Part shown: positions 12,367 through 22,629 of the stretch, in pieces | Position numbering within the stretch: position 1 is the first letter of the stretch | Layout: every line of letters begins with the position of its first letter | Assembly (NCBI GenBank): GCA_023653785.1 | Contig: JAMKCH010084984.1 | Location: forward strand, 1-64,000 | Length of the DNA: 64,000 bases | Direction of reading: 5' to 3' | Source: Ophioderma brevispina | Taxonomy: Eukaryota; Echinodermata; Ophiuroidea; Amphilepidida; Ophiodermatidae | Translations under genes and position numbers: made by a program | Notes under the pieces: model-generated | Seen by the model: only the letters and a program-made list of their open reading frames with translations | Database searches by the model: none | Told to the model about the DNA's origin: nothing

Positions 12367-12690
12367 GGCACAAATATGTCTCGCTTGCATCGTAAGAGCA
12401 AGAATATCGACCGCTGTTACTATAGCGACCCATGCACACATGAAGCGTTATCTTCATGTATGAGATTTTGTCACTCAAAGAATTGGCACCTACGCTTGAA
12501 TAATTTCAAAACAAACTTTAAGAAGTTACTCAGAGATGATGGCCGTAGTAAGACGGGAAGATAAAAGTCTAATCAGTTTCTGCACAAGAAAGATGTTTTG
12601 ATTGCTATCTATGTATTTTTGAAGTATGCTTCATTGAACTTCTATTCTATTTTTGTTTATATGGAAATAAATACATTAAAAAATGAAATT
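12367..12690 (+). CDS. possible 3'-terminal exon of an unknown gene
   Basis: A pyrimidine-rich tract ending in AG (12365-12366) precedes an open frame that includes ATG 12376 and stops at 12562-12564. The frame gives a basic peptide with four cysteines in the order CYYSDPC...SSC...FC, then a Lys/Arg-rich tail (NFKKLLRDDGRSKTGR). AATAAA lies at 12666-12671, about 100 bases after the stop, so acceptor, frame and poly(A) signal come in the order of a last exon. I find no partner exon upstream and recognise no family. Chance occurrence in AT-rich DNA is quite possible. Confidence 0.3.
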
Positions 12691-12699
12691 CGGTTCAGA

Positions 12700-13015
12700 T
12701 AAACCGACCTTGGTAAACTATGAACGGAGTACCAGAGAAGTACTTTGGTTTGTAGGCTTACAGAATAATGGAAATCAATAAGTCGATTTCATAACAAAAG
12801 TCCCATACCAAAATGTTATTGAACAACCAATATAGCCATTTCGATCGAATGTCTCACTGAAAGTGAGTTAGTATCATTTGATCGAACGAAATTGCAAACG
12901 CTAAAATTTGTAGAAAACAAAATTTTGCAATTTAACGGTTACAATGACAGTTACGTCTGTCCCGATAAAATTGTTACACTCAGATCATATTTTGAAGAGC
13001 ATCTTGAACATATAA
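12700..13015. other. no gene recognised
   Basis: AT-rich. It includes a short inverted motif (gatcgaatg at 12843-12851; catttgatcgaacg at 12877-12890). Nothing else supportable. Confidence 0.4.
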
Positions 13016-13019
13016 TCGT

Positions 13020-13199
13020 TTATATTTGAAAATTTTAAATACTTAGTTCTCCAAGTGACAAGGGATGGAATATGTATTAATATTTTCCCTGGAGATAGCC
13101 AGTGAACACAGGTGTTGAACAAACCATGGTTTGACCGGATTCGAACCGGGCCGACCTCCGTAGAACTGTGCTCTTCCAACTGAGCTATCCAGCCGGGTT
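13020..13199 (-). mobile_element. tRNA-derived SINE (Arg-ACG-like head)
   Basis: Read on the minus strand, the head has a pol III box A (TAGCTCAGTTGG, 13176-13187) and box B (GGTTCGAATCC, 13137-13147) with tRNA-like spacing. The anticodon-loop position reads CTACGGA. The acceptor ends do not pair and the anticodon stem is poor, so this is not a working tRNA. A tRNA-unrelated body follows, starting 'aaaccatggtttgttcaacacctgtgttcac'. The 3' end of the body is uncertain. Confidence 0.75.
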
Positions 13200-13200
13200 G

Positions 13201-14031
13201 GTAAGAGGAGCGATAGACATAGGTGTAAGGTCCGAAAATATGTTTTGTTTCTTGTTTACAAAAATGGACTTTCAAATAGGCATTTAATTACTTCATTTAG
13301 GCTTTGTTGTGTATGAATTCCCTCCCCAATGTGTCGAATTTAACACTGTCGTGGGGGGGTGGAGGGTTATTACCACCCCTTCAAGTTATTCCGCCTTAAT
13401 AACCCAACCCTTTTCTGGTACAAATTAGGTAATATGTAATTGTCAAGCAAAAAATAACATCCACCGGGACAGTCCGATCCCAAAGTGATGGAAGGGGGGC
13501 GGGGTTGGTGGCGATCACCATTTGACGTTCGAAGTTGGGTTGTAAAGGAATCGCATAACCAACTCAGGTTTATAGTAAGGGACAAGGGAATATATTTGGT
13601 ACCATTGGATAGCTATGGTTCCTCCTCTTTCCATTGATACCAAATTACGTTCAGACTGACGTCATGATAAGTTTAACAGATCCTCAAAACGCAATTTCCA
13701 TAGAACTACTAGTATAGATAAGGAGAAAATATTTTTTACCATAAAAAGTTAGGAATATATCCGATTTTCACGCGGTTTGGCTATACTTGATGGGTAATGA
13801 ATAGTTTTATATACTCAGACACAGTGTTGATGCTATTATTTTTTGAGAAAGTAAAATTGCGAAATATAGGCCTAAATTTTCACCTTATCCTCCGAGTTTT
13901 GTTAGGAAAATGGCGACGAGGTAGACTAGGGTGAATGTAATTTGTATCTGTTTGGATACACAATAACATTCCATATAATAGAATACAATAGAAATCGCGG
14001 ATCTAGCTAGGATTCCTGTTGTCACACATTC
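13201..14031. other. no gene recognised
   Basis: AT-rich with a short G-rich patch near 13350-13365. No supportable gene or repeat boundary. Confidence 0.4.
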
Positions 14032-14193
14032 AAGCCCCACAGTGGCGTAACTGACCGTTTGTAAGTTTCTTGTAGAAGTACCCGACTTGCGTGCGGCCCC
14101 TTAAAATCCCGTCGGCCACCCCTTCTTCTCCCCTTCTCCCTTCTTCCCCCCGCCCCATATTTGCAAAGGTCTGGTTATGCCACTGAAGCCCCA
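14032..14193. mobile_element. hAT-like MITE with perfect 8-bp target duplication
   Basis: The element at 14040-14185 (146 bp) begins CAGTGGCGTAAC and ends GGTTATGCCACTG, imperfect inverted repeats of the CAGTGGCG type. It is flanked by identical octamers AAGCCCCA at 14032-14039 and 14186-14193. An 8-bp duplication is the hAT signature. It has no coding capacity. Confidence 0.88.
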
Positions 14194-14850
14194 TTGTTTG
14201 AACCTCGTTTTTCCCTCAACTGGGGTAAAATTGTAGGCTGCAGATCATTTTTGTGAAATGTTCTACATGACTCGGGCGGTCGCTGTCTGGCTGTCTGCCG
14301 CTACTCTCCCCCGTTATCCTATCCACCGCGTCTTATTCTTTTTTCTTCGCCTTTCTCTCGTCCTCCCCTCCCCGCTTCTTCTTTCCAAACCGTACAGAGG
14401 ACAGCTGCGTCCTTCTGTGGCGCGGCCTCGGAAAGTCAGTTGAGTAAGCTTGAGATATCTAATTCTCCATGCAACGTGTCTCTGACTTATACCGAATCGT
14501 TGCGATCGCTCCTCCTTTTTATACCCTAGCATTCCCGAGCCATGAATCACTGCACGAAGCATGTTGCGTAAACCAATCGGGATGGTAGCTTGTTTTGAAC
14601 AGGTGAAACGTAAAATCACGTGACAAAAAAGGTTATGCGAAAACATAACAAAAATTGAACTTACACTACCTTGACTGAGACTTCTCGAACCTGTTGAACC
14701 GGAACCCTTAGCGGGGTTGGTGTGCGTCTGGTCTTCGGTCCAACACTCGTTTTGGGGGGTGAAAAAGTCACGTAGCCGGGCGCACGGCATTCACGTAGCC
14801 GGGCCACGGCATGTAGACATTTAAAAAAATGAACTAAGTCCAGAGCGGCA
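14194..14850. other. no gene recognised; left part of GC-rich island
   Basis: Mixed sequence. From about 14680 it turns GC-rich and contains the phrase 'gtagccgggc' repeated near 14773 and 14796. The motif 'aactaagtccagagcg' at 14831-14847 recurs as 'gactaagtccagagcg' at 15767-15782, so the transposase-like stretch lies between two direct copies. Confidence 0.45.
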
Positions 14851-14854
14851 TCGC

Positions 14855-15697
14855 TTATTTGTCATACCGGGAAAAGCCGTCCGTCAGTCGTACAAAATGT
14901 TGCGCAAACATGCACGCGGTTTGGACCGCAAGGTGGGTCGCCCTCAAATTCAAGGCTGCAAAAGGCCACAAGGTAGACGAAAAAGACTCCACCCGCAGAG
15001 ATGCACACCGCACGTTCTGCATCCGAAACTTAGTCCGCTTCAACTTTCCTGAAGGCGTCAGTCGTCGGAGGCACGCATCTCCGACAGGCGTGCCGGATGC
15101 CCTTCTCATATCAACCCAGATCCGGATCGGCCCTATGGTGGCATGTTCCTAACTACAGGTCGATGTGGGCAACTGGCCGCCGCGAAACCGGGATGCAGCT
15201 CCTCGGCAAAGTTTGAGGATGATCCTCGAATGGCGAACAATTTTATCGGCAGCCGGGTGTACCGCCGCATTGTGACACGATTGTAACACATCCAGGGCAT
15301 TACCCGGCTGAATCGACCAGAAGTAAAGAAAACTGCTTCACCAGTGCTGACTCTTTCTCCAGCAGGAGTTGTATGCACGTAACTGTTCAGCCATTTGTCA
15401 ACGCCGCTCCTGTACTGGTTGTAATCAACAATTACGGACGGAGCGGCCGACAAGGTGAGTCTCTTTCTTAGAGCTTTTGGTGAGCCGAAAGCGACGGCTG
15501 ATCTTCTCGGGATCATTGGCACTTGACGGACCCGTTTTCGCCGTTGAAACTAGTGGGACCACCTTGATGTCTTCCACCGCGTGAACGTTGCGCCCATTTG
15601 CGAGAACATAAAAGGTACCACGCGGGCCACGGCAGTGAGAAGCCGCCCCTCTTGGCCACGGCAGCGAGTAGCCGGGCGAAAAGAGGAAAGACCGCAA
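14855..15697 (-). pseudogene. decayed piggyBac-like transposase (DDE_Tnp_1_7 type), C-terminal half
   Basis: Three minus-strand frames in order give pieces of a piggyBac-family transposase. About 15590-15555 reads VEDIKVVPLVST, resembling the conserved 'W-K-D-x-K-x-V-x-L-L-S-T' block that carries a catalytic Asp. About 15435-15391 reads VIVDYNQYRSGVDKW, resembling the family's 'YNxxMGGVDxxDQ' block. About 15055-14960 reads KRTKFRMQNVRC, resembling the C-terminal Cys-rich domain. The first two pieces are in different frames and key residues are altered, so it is not functional. GC content and codon use differ from the AT-rich surroundings. Assignment rests on motif resemblance by eye. Confidence 0.6.
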
Positions 15698-15820
15698 ACT
15701 GACCCGGTCCTTGGTTAATTAGCGCAATCGCCCTAGATGTACGAGCTCAGTCATGGGTAAAAAATTGACTAAGTCCAGAGCGTACCGATTCCTTGTATAT
15801 ACCTGAAGTGGCCGCTTAGA

Positions 15821-16440
15821 TTAAAGGAAATATGTCAAGATTTTTGTCCAAGCTCAGTTTGGACGTACATTCATAAAAAATATATGTACATACATCCCGA
15901 ATTCACGAAAAAATAATACAATTTGATGTAAAATTACAAAATAGAGCTTTTAATTTGATTTTTTGAAATACGAAGAAAACCGGGCGGATTTTTCGCCACG
16001 GTTCATTGATCAAAAAGCGCCCAACTCGTGACGGTCAAAGTGATGACCAAAACATCGTGTTGACGCGAATTGTTATTGCTGACACTGGAATATTGATGCG
16101 ATAATGAAAGTAATAATAAAATTAGAAAAAAAGTTACATAAGACATATTTTTTTTGTTTCATTTCGTTGGTTTCATATTATTGAGTGGAACACTGCGATA
16201 TGATGGTCACAACGACGTCAATTATGGATGGTCATCACTTGACGTTCACCATTTGCCTGCGATGTGGATTTGTCGGAATCGTTTTCGAGGAGCTATTGGC
16301 GGGAAATTAAAAGGGCAAAATGACTAAACAAATGTGGACAATTTTCAACTTATTTTGATTTATATGTAATCTACGTTACTTAAGCTTTCATCCAATACCA
16401 AAATTTTCCAAATATTCAGAATCATGACATATTTCCTTAA
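15821..16440. mobile_element. TTAA-flanked MITE, family E
   Basis: A 620-bp non-coding unit bounded by TTAA on both sides. Its left end is TTAA-AGGAAATATGTCAAGA and its right end is the inverse, TCATGACATATTTCC-TTAA. The target is that of piggyBac-type elements. It lies only about 120 bp from the transposase-like relic. Confidence 0.8.
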
Positions 16441-16559
16441 GAGTTGTGGTTTCTGAAAGTTATGGCGGTAAAGGGATTGTTGGTTGCCGCGATGAAATCC
16501 ACTGACGGTGCAGGCTTGGAAGGTTTGACTCAAAATTTGAAAGTGAGCAAAAGTGGGTT

Positions 16560-17050
16560 TTAGTAATTTAGAGATATATATATCTATATATCACACTATG
16601 TTGGAACTGTAAACACTTTTTAAAACTGATATGCCTATTCTATGAATTTTATTCATGTTCGGCGGCCATTTTGGACGCATTTTGAAAAATTCAAGTTCCT
16701 ACCCGCACCCTGATAATTTGTACCAACATTCAAGAGGGCCTATGCACGTATAGAAATTACTAGAATGCCTATCACTAATGCCTATTTGACAGTTGCTCTC
16801 TTTTTCGCAGTTATATCTAATTTTTGATAAAGTTCTAAGGATTCGGCAGCCATATTGGCCGCCATCTTGGATTGGAAAATAGCAGCATGGAAATGGCATG
16901 TATGTATTCGCAATGACCTAGCATTATATATCACATTGTATGGAACGGTATCACCTTTTTCGAATGAATTTATGTCTTTTATATAAATTTACAGTTTGGC
17001 GGCCATTTTGACGCCATTTTGAAAAATCTAAGTACCCAGCCTGCAACGGC
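16560..17050. repeat. diverged tandem array, GGCGGCCATTTTG unit
   Basis: Three diverged copies about 170 bases apart each end in a 'ggcggccattttggacgc' type phrase (near 16660, 16846 and 16995). The first and third also share 'ttttgaaaaat.aagt.cc' and an upstream 'tatatatcaca'. Related 'ggcggccatcttgg' phrases occur near 32.65 and 32.9 kb. Confidence 0.6.
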
Positions 17051-17162
17051 GGCATCTTTTTGGGTAAATCTAGACACCTTTACCTACTCAAATCAGTTGA
17101 AGACGGATTCGTTACAATTTTTTCACAGAGAGGAATCAGATATTTGGGTTACTAAATATGAT

Positions 17163-17290
17163 GGCCGACGCATGATCCGAAGGTTATGGGTTCGCGCCCC
17201 GCTGCGGCAAGTATTGTCACTTGGACAAGGCACTTACCTCGCTGACTCGTCGACCAAGCGAGAGTCGCGGTAGCTGCTATGGGGAAATAT
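17163..17290 (+). mobile_element. tRNA-derived SINE fragment
   Basis: It has a box-B-like GGGTTCGCGCC (17188-17198), followed by the phrase 'ggcaagtattgtcacttggacaaggcacttacctc', characteristic of a widespread tRNA-SINE body in marine invertebrates. Box A is degraded. It ends just before a family-A MITE. Confidence 0.65.
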
Positions 17291-17300
17291 TACAATCTAA

Positions 17301-17644
17301 TTAAAGACACTATCAGTGATTTATCAGAAATAGTCAAACCTTATTGAAATTTGCAGGAATAGCTAAAAGTGAGGATAAGTCTATAGAATTGTCATAAGGT
17401 ACTTTTTCAAGACGGAAGAATTGACAAAAAGGGAAGAAAAACGACAGGGTTCCATCAAAGTCGATTGTCTATCAATTACGTGTTTGTAGTAAGGGGCCAT
17501 ACGGACAGTAAGACTAAAAATTTCCGATTTTGTCCTTATAGGTCGCTGCGGTCCTATCATTTGCCAGGTATGTGGGATACTGTATACATAAATGACAAAA
17601 AACTGTTTTTTTCGATTTTCCAAATCACTGAATAGTAACCTTAA
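17301..17644. mobile_element. TTAA MITE, family A, copy 1
   Basis: Starts TTAAAGACACTATCAGTGAT and ends in its imperfect inverse CACTGAATAGTAACCTTAA. The interior contains 'atttgcaggaatagct' and 'aaggaag' phrases as in the other copies. Length 344 bp with no protein. Confidence 0.85.
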
Positions 17645-17649
17645 AGTAG

Positions 17650-18240
17650 TGGAAAACTACAACCAGTTTTCCGTGTTGTGCAACAAAGTCGTATCTACAC
17701 CTAATTCGGCCTAATTAGCCCAATAACTCTGCAATAAATTGAGCCTTATACTTGAAATATCTTGTTAAAGTTTATGCGTATTCATTTACTCTTGTAAAAT
17801 AATTAGTAGTGAGAGGGATGTTGTGTAGGACTAATGTGGTAACTACTATTTTATATGTATTAAGGTAGCATAAATTTGGTTAAATATGAAAAGTACTTTT
17901 TACAAGATTTTTTGGGAGATGTTTGATTGACCAACTTTTTGAAACCATCACTTTACCAAAAAATAAAATGACTATCTACGTAACTAGTTTTCCCGTTGAG
18001 TGCAGCAAAGTGGTATCTACCAATTACGACCTTGAATCAACAGAAATTTATTTTGAGGGCCAATACAAAGTCGTACCTACCATAGGTCGAATTCGCACTT
18101 AAAACTGCTGCAATAAATTGAGACTGTAACTTGAAATGTATATCAAATTATGTGTACTTTTTCATAGGAGGCCTAAATAAAAAGTCGCCTAAAATGTCAG
18201 TTACGACTTTGTTGCACTCACTTGACGAACTAAAACTTCT
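17650..18240. repeat. diverged direct repeats (caacaaagtcgtatctac unit)
   Basis: The phrase 'agttttcc.gt.g.gcaacaaagtcgtatctac' near 17665-17700 recurs near 17985-18020 and partly near 18066-18080. 'gcaataaattgag..t.tacttgaaat' occurs near 17731 and 18112. This suggests an old tandem duplication with a period near 320-380. Non-coding. Confidence 0.5.
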
Positions 18241-18525
18241 TTATGTAACCTTTTTTTTTTTGTATTTGAGGCAATAAGACGCAAGAATACATTTGTACTG
18301 GATCAGTAGGGATGTGCGCGAATTTCGTGAGCTGAGAGAAATATAAATAATTATAAATAACTCGTCATGTTGGTAGAGAGTAGCTTCTTCTCGGCCAGCA
18401 ATGTGCTCAATCCCTCCCTTAAAAGCGGATAACCCGATCGACAACCTCGTCCTCCCACCTTCCTCCATTAACCTGCGATTTTGTTATCAAAAGAAAGGTC
18501 ATATTTGTCTAATTAATCATTGACA

Positions 18526-19024
18526 TTAAATAAAGCAATAATGCGCCACCTAATGCAAAAATTTGGGATTTTTGCACAGTTGTGAATGGCAATCGTCTTT
18601 TTAACTATATACCTACGAAGACAAGACTAAAACAATGCGTATTTGTCATAACATAAAAGAAGCGATTTTGTTATTATTAGCGGGACCCTGATTTAATGGC
18701 GGATCTGGATACCGCCAAATTATGTCCGTCCATGATGAAATAGTGCCACCTCACGAAATGACCTCGAACCACAAGTTGACTTGTCTGAACCGATGCAACA
18801 ACTAATGGCTGAGCGTAGAGTACATGGCGCGATTTTCCAGCTGATTTCATATTGAAAGGACGTTTCCAGCAGCCGTTGAATTATTATGGAGATCTCCGAT
18901 ATTATTCTAATTACAAATTTGAGCTCTGACCCTTCCAGGCATGTTCACTATTCAATTACCAATGCAAAAGTCTCAAAATATTGGAAAATTGGGGCGCTCT
19001 TCAAACAATGTGTTATTGCTTTAA
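18526..19024. mobile_element. TTAA MITE, family C, copy 2
   Basis: The interior matches the copies at 44.18 and 59.86 kb (for example 'tccgtccatgatgaaatagtg', 'cagcagccgttgaatt', 'atggagatctccgatatt'). The right end is 'ggggcgctcttcaaacaatgtgttattgc-TTAA'. The left end is blurred ('ttaaataaagcaata'). A run of about 20 T lies just outside, at 19050-19070. Confidence 0.8.
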
Positions 19025-19630
19025 AGGCACAGAAAATGTTCCGTTTGATGTTTTTTTTTTTTTTTTTTTTATGAGCCAAATGTGGTGCACCAGGTGTATT
19101 TACACACACTGTCATATGGGCCTAATTTAGAACATATTTTGCTCCGCAATCCAAACGCTGAGACCGATTAAACTCAAATTGGTAAGGAGATATTTGATGA
19201 TTATGCTTCAGTGGCTTTCACAATGCATAACGTATCCATTGAAGTTTGTGGCCTTGTGTTTATATGAAATTTTGATAAAAAAAAAATAACCTTGCACCGT
19301 TGTAAAACCGTCATTATGGTAATATAGAATACAGCTGTGCATGTTTCGATGACAAATTAATGTGCCCACAAATGACGAATTTTAGATTAAAAATGATAAC
19401 ATTCAATTGACATCCTTACCTTTTTATATACAATCTACATCGATCTATAATCGATGATTGCACGACATGTAGTGCACTCAATCTACGGTGTGACCTAGAC
19501 AAAATTACTACAGAAGGTTTTCTTGCTGTAACTTGCTGTACAAACCCTTCCAAACAACATATCAAAAAGGTAGAAAAAGGGAATTATTGCAAGACATGCT
19601 AATTTGCATAAAACCTATGTGCCATTTTTG

Positions 19631-20076
19631 TGGGCCGCCAGCTATAGCTGGCAGGACCACTTAGCAAATCCGTTGTGCGTGTGTATGTGTATTTGTGTGT
19701 GTGAATGTATGTGTGTGTCACAAATTGTTAATTTTTTTTTAAATTGACCTCAATTGAAAAGTTTAACTTCAATTGGAACCAAACTTCTCTCATAGGTGCA
19801 CAATGGGATCCCTCATATGTTGATGAGGTCAAAGGTCATGTTGAAAGGTCATGTGAGGTCAAGTTGAAAAATGGGCTAAAAATGTAAAATTGATCTAAAT
19901 TGAAAACTTCAAGTTCAATTGGAACCAAACTTTTGTCATAGGTGCACCATGCGATCCCTCATATGTTGATGAGATCAAAGGTCACGTGCCAGGGTCAAAG
20001 GTCATGGGGCGGCCCACAGCTTATATTCTTTGAATATAGCGAGCGCGAAAGCCGAGAACCGCGAAATTCTAGTTTC
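19631..20076. mobile_element. repeat with tandem 140-bp core and CTAG end (possible Helitron-like)
   Basis: Begins with the palindromic GGGCCGCCAGCTATAGCTGG. It continues through a TG-rich tract to two tandem copies of a unit of about 140 bases ('caattggaaccaaacttt.tcataggtgcac', near 19771 and 19918). It ends 'gcgaaagccgagaaccgcgaaattCTAG' followed by T. TGGGCCGCC near the left and GGCGGCCCA near 20008 are inverse to each other. The CTAG-T end fits a Helitron 3' end, but the terminal hairpin is weak. Confidence 0.5.
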
Positions 20077-20104
20077 CTATATTTTGGTTATTATACAACA
20101 TATT

Positions 20105-20370
20105 AAAAGGGGACGACCCGATTTAAGTATATAAAGTTTTCATCTTGATAGAATGATCTTCACCCCAAACCCCATCTGTAAAGTTTTGCGCCGATATTTC
20201 AACCCGTTTTCATGTTCTTAGCCCTATAGACTATAAGAATAATATCGGTCGACCAAAATAGGGTACATTTTCGCTCATAACTTCCAAACCATACATCCTT
20301 TGGCCTTAATTATGGTGACCACTTCCGGTAAAATTTGGGATTATGGGAAGATTGCTATTAGCGATTGGGC
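20105..20370. repeat. dispersed repeat I, copy 1
   Basis: Matches 30474-30835 in order: 'ggggacgacccgattt', 'accccatctgtaaa.tt', 'cgccgatatt', 'gggtacatttt', 'tcataacttcca', 'atcctttggcc'. Neither copy has clear terminal repeats or a target duplication. Confidence 0.65.
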
Positions 20371-20640
20371 CACGGCACTTTAACTCTTGAGTCTTTATTG
20401 CTGTCGCAACATAGGATCCGAGGTATTTGAAGTCTCACCTCTTTGAGTTGGGTACCGTGTCTGGTGCAGATAGGTTGATGATTCTCTTCCTCATTGACGG
20501 TCATGTATTCCATTCCATCTCTTTGACATTTCGATGTCGGCCGACGCAGTCTCAAATGATGCTTTGTAGTAGATCTTGTGCAGCACATATCACATCCCCT
20601 GTTAGAGCTGCGTAGTGAAGGTCTGTGAGATGCTGACTTT
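20365..20640 (-). pseudogene. LINE reverse transcriptase fragment (RTE-like)
   Basis: On the minus strand the sequence reads EYMTVNEEE, then KRIINLSAPDTVP and, after a stop, DFKYLGSYVATAIKTQELK (about 20430-20374). The arrangement 'KTEYMxxN ... DFKYLGSYI' is the conserved block after the RT catalytic core in RTE-type and related LINEs. Two frames are used, so it is broken. It abuts dispersed repeat I copy 1. Confidence 0.75.
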
Positions 20641-20649
20641 GGTGACGTT

Positions 20650-21740
20650 TAGAATGCTTGAACCCCTTTTTGTGCTGATGTCCTATCTATTACCCAGGCT
20701 ATTATCTAATAACCCCCTTTTAAAATGTTCACATACTTAATGAACACCATTTTCTTACTTCCTGCTATCCACTTTTTTTCACAAGTTTGCATAAAATTAT
20801 CCACTTTTTTAAAGAATTTGAGCACTCAAATTCAAAATTTTGCGCGGCCTACGTGCATATTTTAACAATTTTATAATTTCATGGCAGCAATTTTATAATT
20901 TCATGGCAAATTTAACTGTGAAAAAAGAGGCACTTCCTATTTTAACTTCACGTTTTAACCTCAGTGGTGCCCTTCTTAAAATTTCGTACTGGATGACCCC
21001 ATTTTTATTCAGCTTGTGTACCGAATGACCACGTATTTTTGCTACATTTTATCTGAAAGGACCCTATTTTTCACCTGGCCGCGGCACATATGCCCATCGA
21101 TTCACACAGGGGGTGCCCCGCCCCCCAGCACTAGTTCACCCAATGGGTTTGAATTAATACTCTCTGATAATAATTTGCTAAATAAAGATCTCCCCATCCC
21201 GATTGTAGTCTGACAAATCATCTAGAATGCAAAATGAATTTTGGCGGGAAAACTTCGGCCATCTTGAACAATGACCATCATTTTCCACATATCATTTGCA
21301 AGTGCTACACATCTTTCAGGCATAACCATGCAAATACAAACGGAAATCGAAATCTCCCTAAACATGCATTTATGAGGTATATACCTTTGTCGAAATATGG
21401 GCCGTATATACGTCCACCGAAAAATGCAATTAGGCATTCTGCCAGGCTCCCCTTTTTCTACCTTTTTGATATGTTGTTTGGGAGATCTTTACTAGCTACT
21501 TACAGCAAAAAAAAAAATCTTCTGTAGCCAATTTGCTCAGGTGTACCTGAGTAACTTTCACAGATTGGGTGGGCTAATGCGGAAGACTCATCCATTTCAT
21601 CATCACTGTGCTTTGGACGTTTGAAAACCAAACTTCTTCTGGCTTAGCAACTCTGCTGCTATTTTTTTTACCACCATACACGAACTGCCACGTAATAATC
21701 ACAGTTTTAAAAGCGTTTCTTGGCCCGATATCTCTGGAAC
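20650..21740. other. no gene recognised
   Basis: AT-rich DNA with small frames that show no domain. An A-run at 21506-21516 and the duplicated phrase 'caattttataatttcatggca' (20867-20908) are the only structure seen. Confidence 0.45.
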
Positions 21741-21744
21741 ATAA

Positions 21745-22157
21745 TTCCACCACATAGGTCCTGGAGCATATATTCCTGGACCTAATTAATCCGGAAAAAA
21801 TATGCTAAGTCAAATATACTCCAGAAGCATATTTGACTATGCCCTCGGAGCATAATAATATGGAGAAATATTTTCGCAAATATTGTAACGGGAGCATATT
21901 TAATGTGCTCCTGAGTATATTTGAATGCATCAATACTCTAGGAGCATATGACACATATGCCGGGAGTAGATTTTAATTCACATGCTCCAGGAACATATAG
22001 TAATAGATTCTCATGAGCAGTGGAGAAATATTCTGCTAAATGCTGCTCCAGATCATATTTGTGTCATATGCTTCTGAGCGCGAAGCATGTTCATTAAAAT
22101 TTGACTATTATTTCTCCAAATTATTTATGCTCCCACACAATTTGGTCCTGGAGCATA
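21745..22157. repeat. cluster of GGAGCATAT motifs in both orientations
   Basis: At least a dozen copies of GGAGCATAT or its inverse ATATGCTCC, exact or with one change, lie in about 410 bases (for example near 21750, 21845, 21893, 21951, 21982, 22153). They are often separated by 'tgga' or 'tttga'. The motifs form many overlapping palindromes rather than a regular tandem period. Confidence 0.7.
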
Positions 22158-22624
22158 TACAGGGTGAGTAAAAAAAACCTTGACCCTGGATTGTGTCCGT
22201 CCGCCATTTGAATTTTTAAGTAATATATATCTAACAATTTGATATCATCAGAAAGCTTGGTTCATTATCTTCAATTTACTACTGCAAAGATTATTACATC
22301 GGTTAGGTATAGACCGAGCTACAGTCGTTTGAATCAAAGTGTCGGTTTCTGCTCTGTCCACGGATCACATTGAATGAACGGCGTTCAGCGAAGGAAATCC
22401 GTGTCCAGAAGAAAATCAGGCTATCTTATTCACTGCAGATTCTTGATGTCGAAGACTTTCGCTCGGCCGATACTTAACCGCCATTGATTATCTTTGCAAC
22501 AAATGCACAACGATGCAACATGAAAGTAAGCTTTCGCAGATACCACATATGTTAGATATATATTATGTAAAATTGCAATGGCGGACACCATCAGCGGTCA
22601 ATTTTTTGTTGACTCACCACCTAT
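22158..22624. mobile_element. mariner-like MITE, family D, copy 1
   Basis: Starts TACAGGGTGAGTAAAAAAA and ends with the inverse 'ttttttgttgactcacc'. The interior matches 29165-29618 block by block ('atcggtta.gtatagaccg', 'tctgct.tgtccacgga', 'cagcgaaggaaatc', 'gcagataccac.atatgttagatata'). The TA target fits Tc1/mariner-type elements. Non-coding. Confidence 0.78.
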
Positions 22625-22629
22625 TATCG

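Noticed and set aside
13128..13199. Functional tRNA-Arg gene
   Set aside because: Boxes A and B are good, but the acceptor ends do not pair, the anticodon stem is poor and a SINE body follows.
14314..14790. 158-codon minus-strand frame
   Set aside because: No domain or codon bias, overlaps the GC-rich repeat edge, and no homologue is recognised; left unannotated.
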